The notes: generated from the letters alone by a model not told the origin. A stretch of DNA of 64,000 nt from Prevotella sp. E2-28 (GCF_022024055.1 NZ_CP091788.1:1612001-1676000); one strand, 5' to 3'; numbered from the stretch's first letter, positions 1 to 9,839 are shown. Translations and numbers: made by a program.

Positions 1-1830
1 GATATCCGTCAGCGTGGGTAGTCCCACTTCTGATGTCACATATTTCTTGATGTCTAAGCGGGCACGTAATTCTTTTTGTTCGATAAGGTCTTTGACGGTA
101 CATCCCAGGTCCTTTGCCATCTGTTCCACGATGGGGTAACTTTCTGGATGAACGGCACTATTATCGAGTGGGTTCTTTGCACCAGGAATACGCAAAAATC
201 CTGCACATTGCTGGTAAGCAGAAGGACCCAAACGAGGCACCTTCTTGAGTTGCGCGCGAGAGGTGAAAGCACCATTCTCCTTGCGATATTCTATGATGTT
301 ATTTGCAAGTGTAACACCCAGTCCGCTAACGTATTGCAGTAAATGGCTCGATGCAGTATTTAAGTTGACGCCAACTTGGTTTACGCAACTTTCTACTGTC
401 TGATCCAACTGATGCTTTAACTTGGTTTGGTCAACATCATGTTGATATTGTCCTACTCCGATGCTCTTGGGATCAATCTTCACTAACTCTGCCAATGGGT
501 CCATCAAACGACGTCCAATGGAGACGGCTCCTCGTACAGTAACATCCTCGTCGGGGAATTCGTCGCGAGCCACTTTTGAAGCGGAATAAACAGAGGCACC
601 ATCTTCACTTACAACAAAGACATTGACATCTTCATGACCTTGAATGGCATCTTCAATGAATGCCTTCGTCTCACGACTGGCCGTACCATTTCCTATTGCG
701 ATTGCCTCAATATGATACTGCTCCAACATCTGTTGCACGTGAACGGTAGCCTGCATACGTTTGTTGACAGGCGGGTGGGGGAAGATTGCTTCATGGTGTA
801 GCAGGTTACCCTGTGCATCCAGACAGACCACCTTGCATCCTGTGCGGAAACCAGGGTCCACACCCATCACGCGCTTCTGTCCCAAGGGCGCTCCTAATAG
901 AAGTTGTCTGAGATTCTCTGCAAACACGCGGATGGCTTCTTCGTCAGCCTGTTCCTTGCTCAGATTAGCAAACTCTGTCTCAATGCTTGGCTTCAGAAGG
1001 CGCTTGTAACTATCCTCTACAGCCTCAGCAACCAAGTCTCCACAAGGTGTATGTCCATAAACATAATGACGCTGCAGACGCTCGATGCATTCGTCGTCAT
1101 CGATAGGGTCGATACTCAGGCGAAGAATACCCTCGTTCTCACCTCTACGCATAGCCAACAAACGATGACTGGAACAGCGCTTCAACGGCTCGTGCCAGTC
1201 GAAATAGTCATGATACTTTGCTGCTTCATCCGTATTGGCCTTTGCTTTCACCACTTTTGAGGTGATGATAGCCGTACGACGATAGGCACCACGTAACTGT
1301 TGGCGAGACCGTTCATCCTCGCTCACCGTCTCTGCAATGATATCCTGAGCACCCTTGATTGCCATCTCAGCATCCTTTACGTCGCCTTTCACAAAGGCTT
1401 GCGCTGCACGTTCAGGGTCGCGCTCTCGTTGTAACATCAATATCTGGGCAAGTGGTTCAAGTCCCTGTTCGCGAGCTACCTGTGCACGTGTGCGGCGACG
1501 AGGTTTGAAGGGTAAGTAGATATCTTCCAATTCTGTACTGTCCCAACATTGTTCGATGCGTTTTTGGAGTTCAGGTGTCATCTTCTCTTGATCGGTAATG
1601 GTCTTGATAACCGTTTCCTTGCGTTTCTGAATTTCCTTCAGTCGCTCGTTCTCGTCGTTGATAGCAGCAATCTGTACCTCGTCGAGCGCACCTGTACGTT
1701 CTTTTCTATAACGCGAGATAAAGGGAATAGTGCAGCCCTCTTCTAATAAAGATAAAGTATTACCCACTGCCTCAATATTCAGATTCAGGCTTTGGGCTAT
1801 CAGTTTTGCAAAAATATTCTGTGTATTCAT
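1..1830 (-). CDS. tex: Tex-family transcription accessory protein, partial (C-terminus off window)
   Basis: This is the first 610 codons of a Tex/YqgF-type RNA-binding protein. Tex proteins act in the cytoplasm in transcription-related RNA handling and carry an N-terminal helical region, a YqgF-like nuclease fold, two helix-hairpin-helix motifs and a C-terminal S1 domain. Visible here are the N-terminal region, the YqgF core (near codons 325-425, with GVDPGFRTGCKVV) and the helix-hairpin-helix part with SHLLQYVSGLG and LKKVPRLGPSAYQQC. The S1 domain lies beyond base 1, as the family usually exceeds 700 residues. The ATG at 1830-1828 overlaps the stop of the upstream gene as ATGA, so the two are probably translationally coupled. 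The identification is firm; the exact role in this organism is not known from sequence. Confidence 0.95.
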   Translation of the reverse strand, partial: MNTQNIFAKLIAQSLNLNIEAVGNTLSLLEEGCTIPFISRYRKERTGALDEVQIAAINDENERLKEIQKRKETVIKTITDQEKMTPELQKRIEQCWDSTELEDIYLPFKPRRRTRAQVAREQGLEPLAQILMLQRERDPERAAQAFVKGDVKDAEMAIKGAQDIIAETVSEDERSRQQLRGAYRRTAIITSKVVKAKANTDEAAKYHDYFDWHEPLKRCSSHRLLAMRRGENEGILRLSIDPIDDDECIERLQRHYVYGHTPCGDLVAEAVEDSYKRLLKPSIETEFANLSKEQADEEAIRVFAENLRQLLLGAPLGQKRVMGVDPGFRTGCKVVCLDAQGNLLHHEAIFPHPPVNKRMQATVHVQQMLEQYHIEAIAIGNGTASRETKAFIEDAIQGHEDVNVFVVSEDGASVYSASKVARDEFPDEDVTVRGAVSIGRRLMDPLAELVKIDPKSIGVGQYQHDVDQTKLKHQLDQTVESCVNQVGVNLNTASSHLLQYVSGLGVTLANNIIEYRKENGAFTSRAQLKKVPRLGPSAYQQCAGFLRIPGAKNPLDNSAVHPESYPIVEQMAKDLGCTVKDLIEQKELRARLDIKKYVTSEVGLPTLTDI

Positions 1831-2291
1831 GAATACAATGTCTTAGAAATAATTTCACATACGCGCTCTAGGTTCTGCCTATCGCAGTCATCAAAGGTGT
1901 TGAGCTCTGTACTGTCAATATCGAGCACACCAACAGGCTTATGCGCTTTATCAAAAATGGGGACTACAATCTCTGAGCGCGACAAGCTGGAACAGGCAAT
2001 ATGTCCAGGAAACTGCTCTACATCGGGCACCACGATACTCTCCTGTCGTTCAAAGGATGTGCCACAGACGCCTTTACCTATTTTAATATGCATACAGGCT
2101 ACGGTACCCTGAAACGGACCAAGACGCAATTCACCCTCGCGTTCCATATAAAAGCCAATCCAGAACCATCCGAACTGCTCTTTAAGTACTGCGCTGACAT
2201 TAGCCAATACGCTCATCTCTTCTTTCTCACCGTCAATGAGTGCAGCCAATTGCGGCAACAACTCATCATATTTCTGCTGTTTATTTGTCAT
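1827..2291 (-). CDS. msrC: GAF-domain free methionine-(R)-sulfoxide reductase
   Basis: This 154-residue single GAF-domain protein matches the fRMsr (YebR/MsrC) family, which reduces free L-methionine-(R)-sulfoxide in the cytoplasm with thioredoxin as reductant. The three family cysteines are present at Cys66 (GTVAC), Cys76 (GKGVCG) and Cys100 (HIACSS), together with the closing motif PVGVLDIDS that follows them. Length equals the family norm. It is the first gene of a two-gene unit with tex, joined by an ATGA overlap. A Bacteroidota -7 box lies just upstream on the minus strand. The assignment is strong because all three redox cysteines are kept. Confidence 0.92.
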   Translation of the reverse strand: MTNKQQKYDELLPQLAALIDGEKEEMSVLANVSAVLKEQFGWFWIGFYMEREGELRLGPFQGTVACMHIKIGKGVCGTSFERQESIVVPDVEQFPGHIACSSLSRSEIVVPIFDKAHKPVGVLDIDSTELNTFDDCDRQNLERVCEIISKTLYS

Positions 2292-2298
2292 GATTGTG

Positions 2299-2306
2299 CA
2301 AAAGTA
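2299..2306 (-). promoter_or_regulatory. -7 box of the msrC-tex promoter
   Basis: Minus-strand TACTTTTG fits the Bacteroidota -7 consensus TAnnTTTG and lies 8 nt before the msrC start codon. No clear -33 TTTG was found at the usual 19-21 nt spacing. Confidence 0.5.
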
Positions 2307-2358
2307 AGAAATAATTATGAATAAAAGAAAAATAAATATGATTTTTTCCCTCTTTTCA

Positions 2359-2390
2359 TTTGTTCGTTTCAGATATTCTGTTTATCTTTG
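2359..2390 (+). promoter_or_regulatory. Promoter of mutA-mutB
   Basis: TTTG at 2359-2362 and TATCTTTG at 2383-2390 are separated by 20 nt, which matches the Bacteroidota sigma-ABfr consensus exactly. The predicted transcript start gives a leader of roughly 40 nt before mutA, too short for a cobalamin riboswitch. Confidence 0.75.
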
Positions 2391-2436
2391 CAAACTAGAA
2401 CTTTAAAACTTATATAATATTACAGTAATAATAACT

Positions 2437-4299
2437 ATGGCAAACAAAGAAAAGCTCTTTACCGAGTTCACTGCACCGACCACCCAAGAGTGGCTCGATA
2501 AAATTGAAGTCGACCTGAAGGGTGCCGATTTCCAGAAACGCTTGGTATGGAGAACAAACGAAGGATTTAATGTACAGCCCTTCTATCGCCGTGAAGACCT
2601 GGCGAACCTGAAAACACCAGATGCTCTCCCTGGAGAGTTCCCATTTGTACGTGGTAACAAGAAAGACTCGAACGAGTGGTATGTGCGTCAGAATATTGAT
2701 GCCCATGATCCCAAGGCTGCTAATGCCAAGGCGCTCGACGTGATGAACAAGGGTATCGACTCAATAGGCTTCAAGGTACCAGGAAAGCTGGTGTCTATGG
2801 AAACTATCGAGACGCTGCTCGACGGCATCTACTGCGAATGTGTGGAGGTGAACTTCAGTACCTGTCAGCGTCATTCGCTGGAACTGGCTGAGATTCTGAA
2901 GGCTTACTGGCAGAAGAAGGGCTATGACAAGGAAAAGATAGTAGGTTCAATAGAGTGGGACCCCATGAAGAAGATGGTGCTCAAGGGCAAGGATGTTTCG
3001 CCCGTTTTGGCCTTCGGACCTAAGCTGGCCGAGTCGCTCAAGGAATATCCTAACTTCCGCGGTATCGTGGTTCATAGCGATGCCCTCAATAATGCAGGTG
3101 CCTACATCGTTCAGGAACTGGGCTATGCTTTGGCTTGGGGTAACGAGTATCTGCAGCAGTTGACCGATGCTGGTGTAGATGTTGATCTGGCTGCTAAGAG
3201 CATCAAGTTTAATATGGGTGTTAGCGAGAACTATTTCATGGAGATTGCCAAGTTCCGTGCCGCCCGTTTGCTGTGGGCTCAGATTGTAAAGCAGTACGAG
3301 CCTAAGTGCGATTGCGCTTGCAAGATGATTATCAATGCCACCACCTCTACTTATAACCAGACGCTGTTCGACAGTTATGTAAACCTGCTGCGCTCGCAGA
3401 CCGAGGCTATGAGTGCTGCTCTGGGTAGTGTTCACTCGATGGTGGTAACACCGTTTGATGCACCTTACGAGGAGGCAACCGACTTCTCTGAGCGTATTGC
3501 CCGCAACCAGCAGTTGCTGATTAAGGAGGAGAGCCATTTCGATCGTATCGTCGACCCATCAGCTGGTTCTTATTATATCGAGCACCTCACTGATGCCTTG
3601 GCTACCGAGGCTTGGAAGATATTCCTGAAGGTAGAAGAGGAGGGTGGATTCTTGGCCGCTATCAAGGCCGGAACCATTCAGGACGATATCAATGCTACCA
3701 ACGTGAAGCGTCATGGCGATGCAGCCAAGCGTAAAGAGTTCCTGCTGGGCACCAACCAGTTCCCCAACTTCACCGAGAAGAGTGAGAGTAAGCGTGCCTA
3801 CAAGCACCATTGCGGTTGTGGCGGCGTGCACCATCATGGCGAGGAGACTGTAGCCTTCAAGGGTATTGAGAGCACTCGTCTGGCTGCTGATTTCGAAGAC
3901 CTCCGTATCCATACCGAGGAAACCAAAGTGCCTACAGCCTTTATGTTGACCATTGGTAATCTGGCCATGCGTCAGGCTCGTGCACAGTTCTCGTGCAACT
4001 TCCTGGCTTGTGCTGGTTATAAGGTGATTGATAACCTGGGCTTTAAGACTGTAGAGGAGGGTGTTGATGCCGCTCTCGAGGCTAAGGCCGATATCGTGGT
4101 TATCTGCTCGAGCGACGATGAGTATGCCGAGTATGCTATCCCAGCCTTTAAGTACCTCGATGGTCGCGCCATGTTTGTTGTGGCTGGTGCCCCTGCTTGC
4201 ATGGAAGATTTGAAGGCCGCTGGCATCGAGAATTTTGTACACGTAAAGTGCAACGTGCTTGAGACTTTGAAAGAATATAATCAGAAACTTGGTATTTAA
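2437..4299 (+). CDS. mutA: Methylmalonyl-CoA mutase small (beta) subunit
   Basis: This 620-residue protein is the small subunit of adenosylcobalamin-dependent methylmalonyl-CoA mutase, which interconverts succinyl-CoA and (R)-methylmalonyl-CoA in the cytoplasm on the route to propionate. The sequence shows the MmCoA-mutase TIM-barrel region (approximately 20-440, including MGVSENYFMEIAKFRAARLLW and PFDAPYEEATDFSERIARNQQ) and a degenerate B12-binding fold at the end that lacks the DxHxxG motif, as expected of the non-catalytic subunit. Between the two domains, residues 457-468 form a Cys/His-dense stretch (HHCGCGGVHHHG). The large subunit follows after 19 nt with a purine-rich spacer (AATAGGAG). 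The start is preceded by a good promoter. Confidence 0.95.
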   Translation: MANKEKLFTEFTAPTTQEWLDKIEVDLKGADFQKRLVWRTNEGFNVQPFYRREDLANLKTPDALPGEFPFVRGNKKDSNEWYVRQNIDAHDPKAANAKALDVMNKGIDSIGFKVPGKLVSMETIETLLDGIYCECVEVNFSTCQRHSLELAEILKAYWQKKGYDKEKIVGSIEWDPMKKMVLKGKDVSPVLAFGPKLAESLKEYPNFRGIVVHSDALNNAGAYIVQELGYALAWGNEYLQQLTDAGVDVDLAAKSIKFNMGVSENYFMEIAKFRAARLLWAQIVKQYEPKCDCACKMIINATTSTYNQTLFDSYVNLLRSQTEAMSAALGSVHSMVVTPFDAPYEEATDFSERIARNQQLLIKEESHFDRIVDPSAGSYYIEHLTDALATEAWKIFLKVEEEGGFLAAIKAGTIQDDINATNVKRHGDAAKRKEFLLGTNQFPNFTEKSESKRAYKHHCGCGGVHHHGEETVAFKGIESTRLAADFEDLRIHTEETKVPTAFMLTIGNLAMRQARAQFSCNFLACAGYKVIDNLGFKTVEEGVDAALEAKADIVVICSSDDEYAEYAIPAFKYLDGRAMFVVAGAPACMEDLKAAGIENFVHVKCNVLETLKEYNQKLGI

Positions 4300-4318
4300 A
4301 GAATAGGAGACTTGAATT

Positions 4319-6484
4319 ATGCGTAAACAGTTTAAAGATATTGACATCTATGCAGGCATCAAGGCTCAAGATGGTGCCAAGTGGATTAAAGATAATGGTA
4401 TTGAGGCTAACTGGAAAACCCCAGAGCACATCGAGGTTCGTCCAGTTTATACTAAGGAAGACCTTGAGGGTATGGAGCACCTCGACTTTACTGCTGGTAT
4501 CCCTCCCTATCTGCGTGGTCCGTATTCGATGATGTACCCCTTCAAGCCTTGGACTATCCGTCAGTATGCTGGATTCTCAACGGCTGAAGAGTCAAACGCC
4601 TTCTATCGCCGTAACTTGGCTTCTGGTCAGAAAGGTCTTTCTGTAGCCTTCGACCTGCCTACACATCGTGGTTACGACCCCGATAACGCTCGTGTTGTGG
4701 GCGATGTGGGTAAGGCTGGTGTATCAATCTGTAACGAGGAGAACATGAAGGTGCTCTTCAGCGGTATCCCCTTGAACAAGATGTCGGTTTCTATGACCAT
4801 GAACGGTGCCGTGCTGCCTATCCTGGCATTCTACATCGTAGCAGGTCTGGAGCAGGGCGCTCAGCTTGAGGAGATGGCTGGAACCATCCAGAACGATATC
4901 CTGAAGGAGTTCATGGTGCGTAATACCTATATCTATCCCCCTGCATTCTCAATGAAGATTATCGCTGATATCTTCGAGTATACCTCACAGAAGATGCCTA
5001 AGTTCAACAGCATCTCTATCTCAGGTTATCACATGCAGGAGGCTGGTGCTACAGCTGATATCGAGTTGGCTTACACCCTCGCTGATGGTATGGACTACCT
5101 GCGTACAGGTGTGAATGCTGGTATCGATGTGGATGCTTTCGCACCTCGTCTCTCGTTCTTCTGGGCTATTGGTATGAACCACTTCATGGAAATAGCCAAA
5201 ATGCGTGCTGGTCGTCTGCTGTGGGCTAAGATTGTGAAGAGCTTCGGCGCTAAGAATCCGAAGTCACTGGCTCTGCGTACCCACTCTCAGACCTCTGGTT
5301 GGAGTCTCACAGAGCAGGATCCATTCAACAACGTTGGTCGTACCTGTATCGAGGCTATGGCTGCAGTATTGGGTCACACCCAGTCTCTGCATACCAATGC
5401 GCTTGATGAGGCTATCGCTCTGCCTACCGACTTCTCGGCTCGTATCGCTCGTAACACCCAGATCTATATCCAAAATGAGACGAAGGTGTGCAAACAGATT
5501 GACCCATGGGCAGGTTCTTATTATGTTGAGACCCTGACCAACGAACTGGTGCACAAGGCTTGGGAGCATATCCAGGAAATTGAGAAGCTGGGTGGTATGG
5601 CTAAGGCCATCGAGACTGGATTGCCAAAGATGCGTATCGAGGAGGCCGCCGCCCGTACACAGGCACGTATCGACTCTGGTCAGCAGACCATCGTTGGTAT
5701 CAACAAGTATCGTTTGGATCACGAGGATCCTATCGATATCCTCGAGGTCGACAACACCGCTGTACGCAAGCAGCAGGAGGAGTGTCTGAAGGAGGTTCGC
5801 GCCGCACGTGACGAGGCCGCTTGTCAGGAGGCTCTCAAGGCTATCACAGAGTGCGTGCGCGACTTCAAGGAAGGTCGCAAGAGCGAGAACAACCTGCTGG
5901 ATTTGGCTGTGAAGGCCGCTCAGTTGCGTTGTACGTTAGGAGAAATTTCAGATGCCTGCGAAGAGATCGTAGGTCGTTATAAAGCAGTAATCAGAACAAT
6001 TTCAGGCGTGTATAGTTCAGAATCTAAGAACGATAAGGACTTTGAGTTGGCTTGCAAGCTGACTGACGAGTTCGCTGAGAAGGAAGGTCGCCGTCCTCGT
6101 ATCTTCATCGCCAAGATGGGGCAGGATGGTCACGACCGTGGTGCAAAGGTAGTAGCAACGGGTTATGCCGATTGTGGTTTCGACGTGGATATGGGCCCAC
6201 TGTTCCAGACTCCTGCCGAGGCTGCACGCGAGGCTGTTGAGAACGATGTCCACATTGTAGGTGCATCGTCGCTGGCAGCTGGTCATAAGACGCTTATCCC
6301 ACAGCTCATCGAGGAACTTCATAAACTGGGTCGCGATGACATCATGGTGACAGCCGGTGGTGTTATTCCTGCTCAAGATTACGACTTCCTCTATAAGGCA
6401 GGTGTAGCCTGCATCTTTGGTCCAGGTACGCGTATTCCATATTCAGCTATTGAAATGATGAAAATCCTGCTTGATAAGGAATAG
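4319..6484 (+). CDS. mutB: Methylmalonyl-CoA mutase large (alpha) subunit
   Basis: This 721-residue protein is the catalytic subunit that pairs with the upstream mutA product. It has the TIM-barrel substrate domain (about 1-560, with [20 protein letters not shown] and [14 protein letters not shown]) and a C-terminal cobalamin-binding domain. The base-off B12 motif is intact: MGQDGHDRG with the cobalt-ligand His605, then [10 protein letters not shown] and TAGGVIP. Length is normal for the family. In rumen and gut Bacteroidota the reaction runs from succinyl-CoA toward propionate. Methylmalonyl-CoA epimerase, decarboxylase and the MeaB chaperone are not in this window. The operon ends in a hairpin terminator. 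Confidence 0.97.
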   Translation: MRKQFKDIDIYAGIKAQDGAKWIKDNGIEANWKTPEHIEVRPVYTKEDLEGMEHLDFTAGIPPYLRGPYSMMYPFKPWTIRQYAGFSTAEESNAFYRRNLASGQKGLSVAFDLPTHRGYDPDNARVVGDVGKAGVSICNEENMKVLFSGIPLNKMSVSMTMNGAVLPILAFYIVAGLEQGAQLEEMAGTIQNDILKEFMVRNTYIYPPAFSMKIIADIFEYTSQKMPKFNSISISGYHMQEAGATADIELAYTLADGMDYLRTGVNAGIDVDAFAPRLSFFWAIGMNHFMEIAKMRAGRLLWAKIVKSFGAKNPKSLALRTHSQTSGWSLTEQDPFNNVGRTCIEAMAAVLGHTQSLHTNALDEAIALPTDFSARIARNTQIYIQNETKVCKQIDPWAGSYYVETLTNELVHKAWEHIQEIEKLGGMAKAIETGLPKMRIEEAAARTQARIDSGQQTIVGINKYRLDHEDPIDILEVDNTAVRKQQEECLKEVRAARDEAACQEALKAITECVRDFKEGRKSENNLLDLAVKAAQLRCTLGEISDACEEIVGRYKAVIRTISGVYSSESKNDKDFELACKLTDEFAEKEGRRPRIFIAKMGQDGHDRGAKVVATGYADCGFDVDMGPLFQTPAEAAREAVENDVHIVGASSLAAGHKTLIPQLIEELHKLGRDDIMVTAGGVIPAQDYDFLYKAGVACIFGPGTRIPYSAIEMMKILLDKE

Positions 6485-6498
6485 ATTATGTAAAATGT

Positions 6499-6536
6499 AA
6501 AAATACTGTCTACTAAATTTGGTGGGCAGTATTTTT
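6499..6536 (+). terminator. Rho-independent terminator after mutB
   Basis: An imperfect stem (6499-6514 with 6521-6536, 10 Watson-Crick A/T/G/C pairs at the base then G-U wobbles) is followed by seven T. The loop AAATTT supplies the -33 TTTG of the next promoter. Confidence 0.75.
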
Positions 6537-6549
6537 TTACTTACCTTTG
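6518..6549 (+). promoter_or_regulatory. Promoter of the kinase/nucleotidyltransferase-map unit
   Basis: TTTG at 6518-6521 and TACCTTTG at 6542-6549 are 20 nt apart. The -33 element sits in the loop and first 3'-arm base of the mutB terminator, so terminator and promoter overlap. Confidence 0.7.
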
Positions 6550-6589
6550 CACTGCTTTTCCGAACAAATAAAAAGACTAACTATATTAA

Positions 6590-8536
6590 ATGATAAAGTT
6601 ATTTGTACCAGGGCGCTTGTGCCTATTTGGAGAACATACAGACTGGGCTGGTCATTATCGTACCATGAATGCTGACATCGAACCGGGAGCAGCCATTGTT
6701 ACAGGTATTGAACAAGGGATTTATGCTGAGGTTGAGAAATCAACGATGTTCGAAGTGAAATGTTCCTTCATGCAGGATCAAGGCGAAAAAGGTGATTTTT
6801 CATGCCGAATGGATGAACAGGAATTAAAGCGTGTGGCTCGTTCACGCAATTTCTTCTGTTATTGTGCAGGTGTGGCTTCCTATATGCTGGAATGGTATAA
6901 GGTTGGTGGTGTTAGTATTAACATCACAGAGATGACGCTCCCCATGAAAAGCGGATTGTCATCTTCTGCAGCAATCTGTGTTTTGGTAGCTCGTGCGTTC
7001 AATTTGTTGTATAATCTGAATTTGAACACGATGGGCGAGATGAATATCGCCTATGTGGGTGAATTGCGTACCTCTTCGCGTTGTGGACGTTTAGATCAGG
7101 CGTGTGCTTTTGGTGTGAAGCCGAATCTGATGACTTTTGATGGCGATGAGATTGAAGTTCAGACACTGAACGTCAAAAAGCATCTTTATTGGGTCTTTGC
7201 TGATCTTTGTGGTACGAAGAATACGATTAAGATTCTGTCTGACCTGAATAAGGCTTATCCCTTTGCGTCAAATGAGCAGGAACAAAAACTGCAGGATGCA
7301 TTAGGCAGAAAAAATCAGGATATTATCAACCGTGCTATCAAATTCTTGGCTGAAGGTGATGCCGAACGTTTGGGCAGCCTGATGACAGAAACAGAGAAGG
7401 TGTTTGACGAACAGGTTGCTCCATTGTGTCCAGAAGAATTACGTGCTCCGAAACTCAAGGCTATACTGGCCGATAAACAGGTAAAAAGTCTGACGTATGG
7501 TGGAAAGGGCGTAGGTTCACATGGTGACGGCTCTGTGCAGTTCTTGGCTAAAGATGCTGATTGTCAACAGCAACTGGTGGACTATTTGAATGGCTTGGAT
7601 ATGCCTGCTTATAGCTTGACTATACAGCCCGTGCATACTGTACGTAAGGCCATTATCCCTGTAGCAGGCTTTGGCACTCGGCTATATCCTGCAACGCGTT
7701 GTCAGAAAAAGGACTTCTTCCCCATACCTTGTCCAGATGGTATGGTGCGTCCTGTTATTCTTATCCTTCTGGAAGAATTAGTGCAGAGTGGCATTGAGGA
7801 AATTTGCTTGGTATTGGGTAGTGAGGAAGAGCGCCAGCTCTATGCAGACTTTTTTGAGCGCACACTGTCTCAAGAACACTTAAGCAAACTGAATGCAGAA
7901 TGTCAAGAGTACGAAAACAGAATCCTAGATATTGGTAAGCGTCTGCGCTATGTCTATCAGAATGAGAAGCGCGGTTTCGGTCATGCCGTCTATCAGGCTG
8001 CCCATTTCGCAGGCAACGAACCCGTGTTGCTCATGTTGGGTGATACATTGAGTCGTTCTACATCCAATAAGCCATGTGCCCTTCAGCTTATTGAAGCTTA
8101 CGAGCGTTATAACCGTTTAATTTTGGGATTATATCCTGTTCCTCTGTCAACCGTTAGTCATTTTGGTATGATGGCAGGTGTATGGGAAGATAAGGATGAA
8201 CGTGTGTTACATGTCAACACCTTAATGGAAAAACCAAAAGCCAGCTATGCAGAGGAATTCCTTGGCGTAAAGAATAAGCAGGGTGACAAAGAGTATTGCT
8301 CCGTATTTGGACAGTATGTCTTGACACCAGAGGTCTTCACTCAATTGGAGGCCGATATTGCGGCAGCAGATGAAGCAGGTGATATGACAAAAGAGATAGG
8401 ACTGACGGAAGCATTGGAGACTGTAAGAAAACGTTCTGGTATGATTGGTTTCCGAATGAAAGGATTGCGCTATGATATGGGTAACCAAGGCGCATTGATA
8501 AATACAATTACAGAATTTTCGAAAAAGACAATTTAA
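6590..8536 (+). CDS. Bifunctional GHMP sugar kinase / nucleotidyltransferase fusion
   Basis: The 648-residue product joins two enzymes. Residues 1-345 are a GHMP kinase of the galactokinase branch: PGRLCLFGEHTDWAG resembles the galactokinase signature, GLSSSAA (about 124-130) is the ATP loop, and GGKGVGSHGDGSVQF is the third GHMP motif. Residues 353-648 are a GalU-type nucleotidyltransferase with PVAGFGTRLYPAT (357 onward), a lysine-rich KKDFFPIP substrate region and LLMLGDTLSRS. I infer salvage of a free sugar to sugar-1-phosphate and then an NDP-sugar (UDP is most likely from GalU similarity). The domain order is opposite to the fucose enzyme Fkp. The sugar cannot be named from sequence. 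The map gene follows after 6 nt. Confidence 0.8.
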   Translation: MIKLFVPGRLCLFGEHTDWAGHYRTMNADIEPGAAIVTGIEQGIYAEVEKSTMFEVKCSFMQDQGEKGDFSCRMDEQELKRVARSRNFFCYCAGVASYMLEWYKVGGVSINITEMTLPMKSGLSSSAAICVLVARAFNLLYNLNLNTMGEMNIAYVGELRTSSRCGRLDQACAFGVKPNLMTFDGDEIEVQTLNVKKHLYWVFADLCGTKNTIKILSDLNKAYPFASNEQEQKLQDALGRKNQDIINRAIKFLAEGDAERLGSLMTETEKVFDEQVAPLCPEELRAPKLKAILADKQVKSLTYGGKGVGSHGDGSVQFLAKDADCQQQLVDYLNGLDMPAYSLTIQPVHTVRKAIIPVAGFGTRLYPATRCQKKDFFPIPCPDGMVRPVILILLEELVQSGIEEICLVLGSEEERQLYADFFERTLSQEHLSKLNAECQEYENRILDIGKRLRYVYQNEKRGFGHAVYQAAHFAGNEPVLLMLGDTLSRSTSNKPCALQLIEAYERYNRLILGLYPVPLSTVSHFGMMAGVWEDKDERVLHVNTLMEKPKASYAEEFLGVKNKQGDKEYCSVFGQYVLTPEVFTQLEADIAAADEAGDMTKEIGLTEALETVRKRSGMIGFRMKGLRYDMGNQGALINTITEFSKKTI

Positions 8537-8542
8537 ATACTA

Positions 8543-9400
8543 ATGGGAAAAAAGCGTAGATGGCACTGTCTGTCAGGGCAGGAGCCAACTGAATTTGATA
8601 AACAGATTATGTATTGGGAGAACAAGGGAAAACTTGTTCCCACCAGAGAATTGATTAAAACACCGGAACAGATAGAAGGAATTCGTAAGGCTGGCGTGGT
8701 TAATACTGGTGTGCTTGATGCTGTAGCTGCATCAATCCATGCAGGGATGAGTACGCTGGAGATAGACCAGATATGCCGCAAATACTGTGAAGAGCACAAT
8801 GCTATTCCAGCCTGTCTAAACTATGAGGGCTTTCCTATGAGTGTATGCACCAGTATCAATGAAGTTGTGTGTCATGGAATCCCTAAGGCAGAGGATGTCC
8901 TGGAGGAGGGTGATATCATCAATGTTGATTTCACCACCATTCTTGATGGCTATTACGCAGATGCTTCACGTATGTTTATCATTGGCAAAACAACGCCAGA
9001 AAAAGAACAGCTGGTACGTGTTGCTAAAGAATGTCTGGAGATTGGTATGGAGGCTGCCAAGCCTTGGGGCTTTGTTGGTGATATTGGTCATGCTATTGAG
9101 AAGCACTGTAAGAAGTATGGCTATGGTATTGTACGCGACTTAGCTGGACACGGAGTTGGACTTCATTTCCATGAAGATCCTGAGGTAGATCATTATGGAC
9201 ATCGTGGCACGGGTATGCTACTCGTTCCAGGTATGGTGTTTACCATTGAACCTATGATTAATATGGGTACGTGGCGAGTATTTATCGATGCCGACGATCC
9301 ATATGGATGGGAAGTCATTACAGAAGATGAGAAGCCTAGTGCGCAGTGGGAACACACTCTGTTGATGACAGAGCATGGCGTAGAGGTACTTACTTATTGA
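8543..9400 (+). CDS. map: Type I methionine aminopeptidase
   Basis: This 285-residue cytoplasmic metalloprotease removes the initiator Met from nascent proteins. The five metal ligands are all visible in order: Asp in NVDFTT, Asp in YYADASRMF, His in AGHGVGLHFHEDPE, Glu in FTIEPMINMG and Glu in SAQWEHT. An N-terminal extension of about 45 residues (with RWHCLSG and FDKQIMYWENKGKLVPTRE) precedes the catalytic core; related Bacteroidota proteins carry a similar extension. The gene starts 6 nt after the kinase fusion and probably shares its transcript. Its 3' end overlaps the convergent gene by 7 nt. Confidence 0.95.
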   Translation: MGKKRRWHCLSGQEPTEFDKQIMYWENKGKLVPTRELIKTPEQIEGIRKAGVVNTGVLDAVAASIHAGMSTLEIDQICRKYCEEHNAIPACLNYEGFPMSVCTSINEVVCHGIPKAEDVLEEGDIINVDFTTILDGYYADASRMFIIGKTTPEKEQLVRVAKECLEIGMEAAKPWGFVGDIGHAIEKHCKKYGYGIVRDLAGHGVGLHFHEDPEVDHYGHRGTGMLLVPGMVFTIEPMINMGTWRVFIDADDPYGWEVITEDEKPSAQWEHTLLMTEHGVEVLTY

Positions 9401-9819
9401 CGTTTAGGTCTTACAAATGGCAGAACATTAGGCAGTTTCTGCCATTTGTTGTTATTAGGAACCTTAAGTACAGACCCTTTACCCTGTTTCAGTATATAGA
9501 TACTGTCGTTTTCGCGCGTTAGTGTGGCCTCTAAATCCTCGCTGCCATAGTCGTTGACCATCTGCAGGTGAGCTTTCTTGCCTTTTACCTCTACACTCAC
9601 TATAGGCCAGCAGAAACTATTATGCTCCTTGCCGAGATAACCTGGTAGGGGACCAAGCAAGTCTTGATCGGGTATAATCACATCCTGATCGTAGAAATTA
9701 ATACGCAGGTAAACTTTGTATTCTTTATTATATAAATAGGTGTGAAATGTTGAAGAGTCGTTCTGTGCATGAATAGCACAGCTCCATAATATACTCAAGA
9801 ATATGATTATTGACCTCAT
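9394..9819 (-). CDS. Small secreted protein of unknown function
   Basis: The 141-residue product begins with a signal peptide (MRSIIIFLSILWSCAIHA, probable cleavage before QND) and is otherwise a beta-rich soluble protein with no motif I recognise. It has no lipobox, since no Cys follows the hydrophobic stretch at the right place, so it is probably periplasmic or secreted. It is convergent with map, the two 3' ends overlapping by 7 nt, and has its own -7 box at 9840-9847. Function cannot be inferred. Confidence 0.75.
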   Translation of the reverse strand: MRSIIIFLSILWSCAIHAQNDSSTFHTYLYNKEYKVYLRINFYDQDVIIPDQDLLGPLPGYLGKEHNSFCWPIVSVEVKGKKAHLQMVNDYGSEDLEATLTRENDSIYILKQGKGSVLKVPNNNKWQKLPNVLPFVRPKRQ

Positions 9820-9839
9820 GTTAGTTAATTTATGTGATG

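Noticed and set aside
2391..2436. Cobalamin riboswitch before mutA
   Set aside because: The predicted leader is only about 40 nt and has no B12-box.
2947..3537. Long antisense ORFs inside mutA, mutB and the glycogen genes
   Set aside because: They mirror the codon bias of the real plus-strand genes, have no recognisable domain and no start signals.
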